A stretch of DNA of 64,000 bases from Neobacillus mesonae. Its GTDB lineage: Bacteria; Bacillota; Bacilli; Bacillales; Cytobacillaceae. The stretch is from contig NZ_KV440949.1 of assembly GCF_001636315.1 (NCBI RefSeq), forward strand, positions 4,544,084-4,608,083. The letters run 5' to 3'. The notes below the pieces were generated by a model. The model did no database searches. It was not told the origin of the DNA and was given only the letters and a program-made list of their open reading frames with translations. This document shows positions 61,572 to 64,000 of this stretch, piece by piece. Made by a program: the position numbers and the translations under genes. Within the stretch, counting starts at the first letter, position 1. Each line of letters opens with the position of its first letter.

Positions 61572-63308
61572 ATGATCAATCAACTTTCATGGAAAGTTGG
61601 CGGACAACAAGGGGAAGGTATTGAAAGTACTGGCGAAATCTTTGCTATCGCATTGAATCGCTTAGGATATTACTTGTATGGTTATCGTCACTTTTCATCA
61701 CGTATTAAAGGCGGTCATACCAACAATAAGATCAGAGTAAGTACGACCCAAGTTCGTTCAATTTCTGATGACTTAGATATCCTTGTGGCTTTTGATCAAG
61801 AAACTATTGATTTGAACTACAAAGAATTACATAGCAATGGGGTAATCCTTGCTGACGCAAAATTTGATCCAAAAAAACCTGAAGACACAGATGCTGCATT
61901 ATATGCTGTTCCATTCACTGAAATTGCAACTGAATTAGGAACATCATTAATGAAAAACATGGTTGCAATTGGTGCTACTTCAGCTGTTCTAGATTTAGAT
62001 ATTCAAGTTTTTGAAGTAGTAGTTCGTGAAATTTTCGGTAAAAAAGGCGACCAGGTAGTTGCGAAAAACATGGAAGCGATTAAAGCCGGTTTCAACTATA
62101 CGAAGGAAAAAATGGATGGCAATGTGCCAACAATGCAACTTGAAAAAGCAGACGGCAAGCACCGTATGTTTATGATTGGTAACGATGCAATCGCATTAGG
62201 AGCGCTTGCAGGCGGTTGCCGTTTCATGGCTGCATACCCAATTACTCCTGCTTCTGATATTATGGAGTATTTAATTAAGAAATTACCTGCACTTGGTGGC
62301 AGTGTAATCCAAACGGAAGATGAAATTGCTGCATGTACAATGGCGATTGGTGCAGCTTATGGCGGTGTTCGTTCGCTTACAGCTTCTTCAGGTCCTGGAT
62401 TATCATTAAAAACCGAGGCAATTGGCCTAGCAGGTATTACTGAAGTTCCGCTTGTCATTGTTGATACACAACGTGGCGGCCCTTCAACTGGTCTTCCAAC
62501 GAAACAAGAGCATTCTGACTTGATGTCTATGATTTACAGTACTCATGGTGAAATTCCGAAGATCGTTATCGCACCAAGTACTGTTGAAGAAGCATTCTAT
62601 GACACAGCGGAGGCATTTAACCTTGCTGAAGAATACCAATGCCCAGTTATTGTATTATCTGACTTACAATTATCTCTTGGAAAACAATCAGTTGAACCGC
62701 TTGATTTTTCTAAAGTAGAAATTCGCCGTGGTAAGCTTGTTACAGAAGAACTTCCAGAGATTCCTAATAAAGGCTACTTCAAGCGCTATGAAGTAACGGA
62801 AGACGGTGTTTCACCACGTACTGTTCCTGGTATGAAGAACGGTATTCACCATGTTACAGGTGTAGAGCATGCTGAAACTGGTAAACCATCTGAATCTGCA
62901 GCCAACCGTGTTGCGCAAATGGATAAGCGTTTCCGCAAGGTTGAAAATATTCGTTTTAACACACCTGTATATAAAAATGCACCCCACGAAGATGCTGACC
63001 TGTTAATCGTTGGTTTTAACTCTACTCGTGGTGCCATTGAAGAAGCAATTGGACGCATTGAAAAAGATGGTATTAAAGTTAACCATGCACATGTGCGTTT
63101 AGTTCACCCATTCCCAACGGATGAACTGCTTCCATTAATTCGTTCAGCTAAGAAAGTAGCTGTAATTGAAAATAATGCAACTGGCCAATTAGCTAATCTT
63201 ATTAAGATGAATGTTGGGTATGCTGAAAAAATTAAAAAGATTGTTAAATATGACGGAAATCCATTCCTTCCTCATGAGGTTCATTCAAAATGTAAGGAGT
63301 TGTTCTAA
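61572..63308 (+). CDS. korA: 2-oxoacid:ferredoxin oxidoreductase, alpha subunit (fused gamma-alpha)
   Basis: Forms with KorB a CoA-dependent 2-oxoacid (probably 2-oxoglutarate) ferredoxin oxidoreductase, an alternative to 2-oxoglutarate dehydrogenase. N-terminal gamma domain (1-190; VGGQQGEGIESTGEIFA, SSRIKGGHTNNKIR), then the pyrimidine-binding domain (GNDAIALGALAGGCRFMAAYPITPASDIMEYL; GGPSTGLPTKQEHSDL) and a C-terminal transketolase-like domain. 578 residues. CCAAAGGGGTG before ATG. Next to korB with no gap. Confidence 0.93.
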   Translation: MINQLSWKVGGQQGEGIESTGEIFAIALNRLGYYLYGYRHFSSRIKGGHTNNKIRVSTTQVRSISDDLDILVAFDQETIDLNYKELHSNGVILADAKFDPKKPEDTDAALYAVPFTEIATELGTSLMKNMVAIGATSAVLDLDIQVFEVVVREIFGKKGDQVVAKNMEAIKAGFNYTKEKMDGNVPTMQLEKADGKHRMFMIGNDAIALGALAGGCRFMAAYPITPASDIMEYLIKKLPALGGSVIQTEDEIAACTMAIGAAYGGVRSLTASSGPGLSLKTEAIGLAGITEVPLVIVDTQRGGPSTGLPTKQEHSDLMSMIYSTHGEIPKIVIAPSTVEEAFYDTAEAFNLAEEYQCPVIVLSDLQLSLGKQSVEPLDFSKVEIRRGKLVTEELPEIPNKGYFKRYEVTEDGVSPRTVPGMKNGIHHVTGVEHAETGKPSESAANRVAQMDKRFRKVENIRFNTPVYKNAPHEDADLLIVGFNSTRGAIEEAIGRIEKDGIKVNHAHVRLVHPFPTDELLPLIRSAKKVAVIENNATGQLANLIKMNVGYAEKIKKIVKYDGNPFLPHEVHSKCKELF

Positions 63309-64000
63309 ATGGCCACTTTTAAAGACTTTAGAAATGATGTAAAACCTAACTGGTGCCCTGGCTGTGGTGACTTCTCTGTACAAGCAGCTATTCAACGTGC
63401 TGCTGCAAATGTTGGCTTAGAGCCGGAAAACTTAGCAGTTATTTCTGGTATCGGCTGCTCAGGACGTATTTCCGGTTACATTAACTCTTACGGTTTCCAT
63501 GGAATTCACGGCCGTTCTCTACCAATTGCACAAGGTGTAAAAATGGCTAACCGAGACCTTACCGTTATCGCATCAGGCGGTGACGGCGACGGATATGCGA
63601 TTGGTATGGCTCATACGATCCACTCAATCCGCCGTAACATTGATATTACTTATATCGTTATGGATAACCAGATTTATGGTTTAACTAAAGGTCAAACGTC
63701 ACCGCGTTCGGCTGTAGGTTTTAAAACAAAATCTACACCGATGGGTTCAATTGAACAAACTATTTCACCAATGGAAATGGCTTTAACAGCTGGAGCAACA
63801 TTTGTTGCACAAAGCTTCTCAACTGACTTGAAAGACCTTGTTGCATTGATCGAAGCAGGTATTAACCATAAAGGATTCTCTTTAATTAACGTATTCAGCC
63901 CATGTGTTACTTACAATAAGATCAACACATATGATTGGTTTAAAGAAAATCTGACAAAATTAAGCGATGTTGAGGGCTATGATTCGTCTAACCGCGAAAT
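63309..64000 (+). CDS. korB: 2-oxoacid:ferredoxin oxidoreductase, beta subunit, 5' part
   Basis: TPP-binding catalytic partner of KorA; open to the window end (230 codons). Starts MATFKDFRNDVKPNWCPGCGDF; CPGCG and GIGCSGR are typical of the beta subunit, and the TPP/Mg motif is GGDGDGYAIGM...MDNQIYGLTKGQTSP. ATG directly follows the korA stop, with AAGGAG at the end of korA as ribosome site. Usual length is about 280-290 residues, so roughly 60 are missing. Confidence 0.93.
   Translation, partial: MATFKDFRNDVKPNWCPGCGDFSVQAAIQRAAANVGLEPENLAVISGIGCSGRISGYINSYGFHGIHGRSLPIAQGVKMANRDLTVIASGGDGDGYAIGMAHTIHSIRRNIDITYIVMDNQIYGLTKGQTSPRSAVGFKTKSTPMGSIEQTISPMEMALTAGATFVAQSFSTDLKDLVALIEAGINHKGFSLINVFSPCVTYNKINTYDWFKENLTKLSDVEGYDSSNRE

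Overview
The window is a stretch of chromosome from a spore-forming, low-GC Bacillaceae. Evidence: the Bacillus-type order hslVU-codY, rpsB-tsf-pyrH-frr, polC-rimP-nusA-infB, pnp, dapG-dapA, spoIIIE, pgsA-cinA-recA-rny-ymdB-spoVS; sporulation genes (dpaAB, spoIIIE, spoVS, tepA); AGGAGG ribosome sites; sigma-A promoters and a Bacillus LexA box. It resembles the soil Bacillus, Neobacillus or Cytobacillus group more than B. subtilis, but the species cannot be fixed from sequence alone. Every intact gene reads on the + strand.

Layout. 1-4 kb: end of trmFO, a remnant of xerC, hslVU, codY. 4-11.5 kb: translation and envelope genes (rpsB, tsf, pyrH, frr, uppS, cdsA, dxr, rseP). 11.6-26.3 kb: polC, then the rimP-nusA-rnpM-rplGA-infB-ylxP-rbfA-truB-ribF block, rpsO and pnp. 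26.4-34.4 kb: ylxY, mlpA, ymxH, the dipicolinate synthase pair, and asd-dapG-dapA, which feed lysine, peptidoglycan and spore dipicolinate. 34.6-45.8 kb: rnjB, tepA, ylzJ, spoIIIE, then a GntR regulator with a BMP-type nucleoside ABC importer. 45.9-53.4 kb: the ymfFHI group linked to EF-P modification, ymfJ, ymfK, a RodZ-like protein, pgsA, cinA. 53.5-57.9 kb: recA. 58-64 kb: rny, ymdB, spoVS and a 2-oxoacid:ferredoxin oxidoreductase (korAB, second gene cut by the window end).

The standout is recA. Its LexA-controlled promoter drives a gene cut into three exons: a group II intron of about 2.85 kb with a reverse transcriptase/HNH protein sits in the codon after His95, and a 332-nt ORF-less group I intron sits after Asn203. 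Removing both restores a 346-residue RecA in one frame. The group I boundaries are supported by P1, P10 and P7 pairings. The 3' boundary of the group II intron is unusual, because the D6 branch-point geometry and the reading frame disagree by 10 nt.

Other departures from the Bacillus layout are a degraded xerC, no proS between rseP and polC, no flagellar/chemotaxis cluster after codY, paired Spo0A-type boxes before polC, an RNase J2-position gene that keeps a full metal-binding motif, and two copies of a dispersed palindromic repeat 57 kb apart. No tRNA, rRNA, CRISPR array, prophage or insertion sequence was seen.
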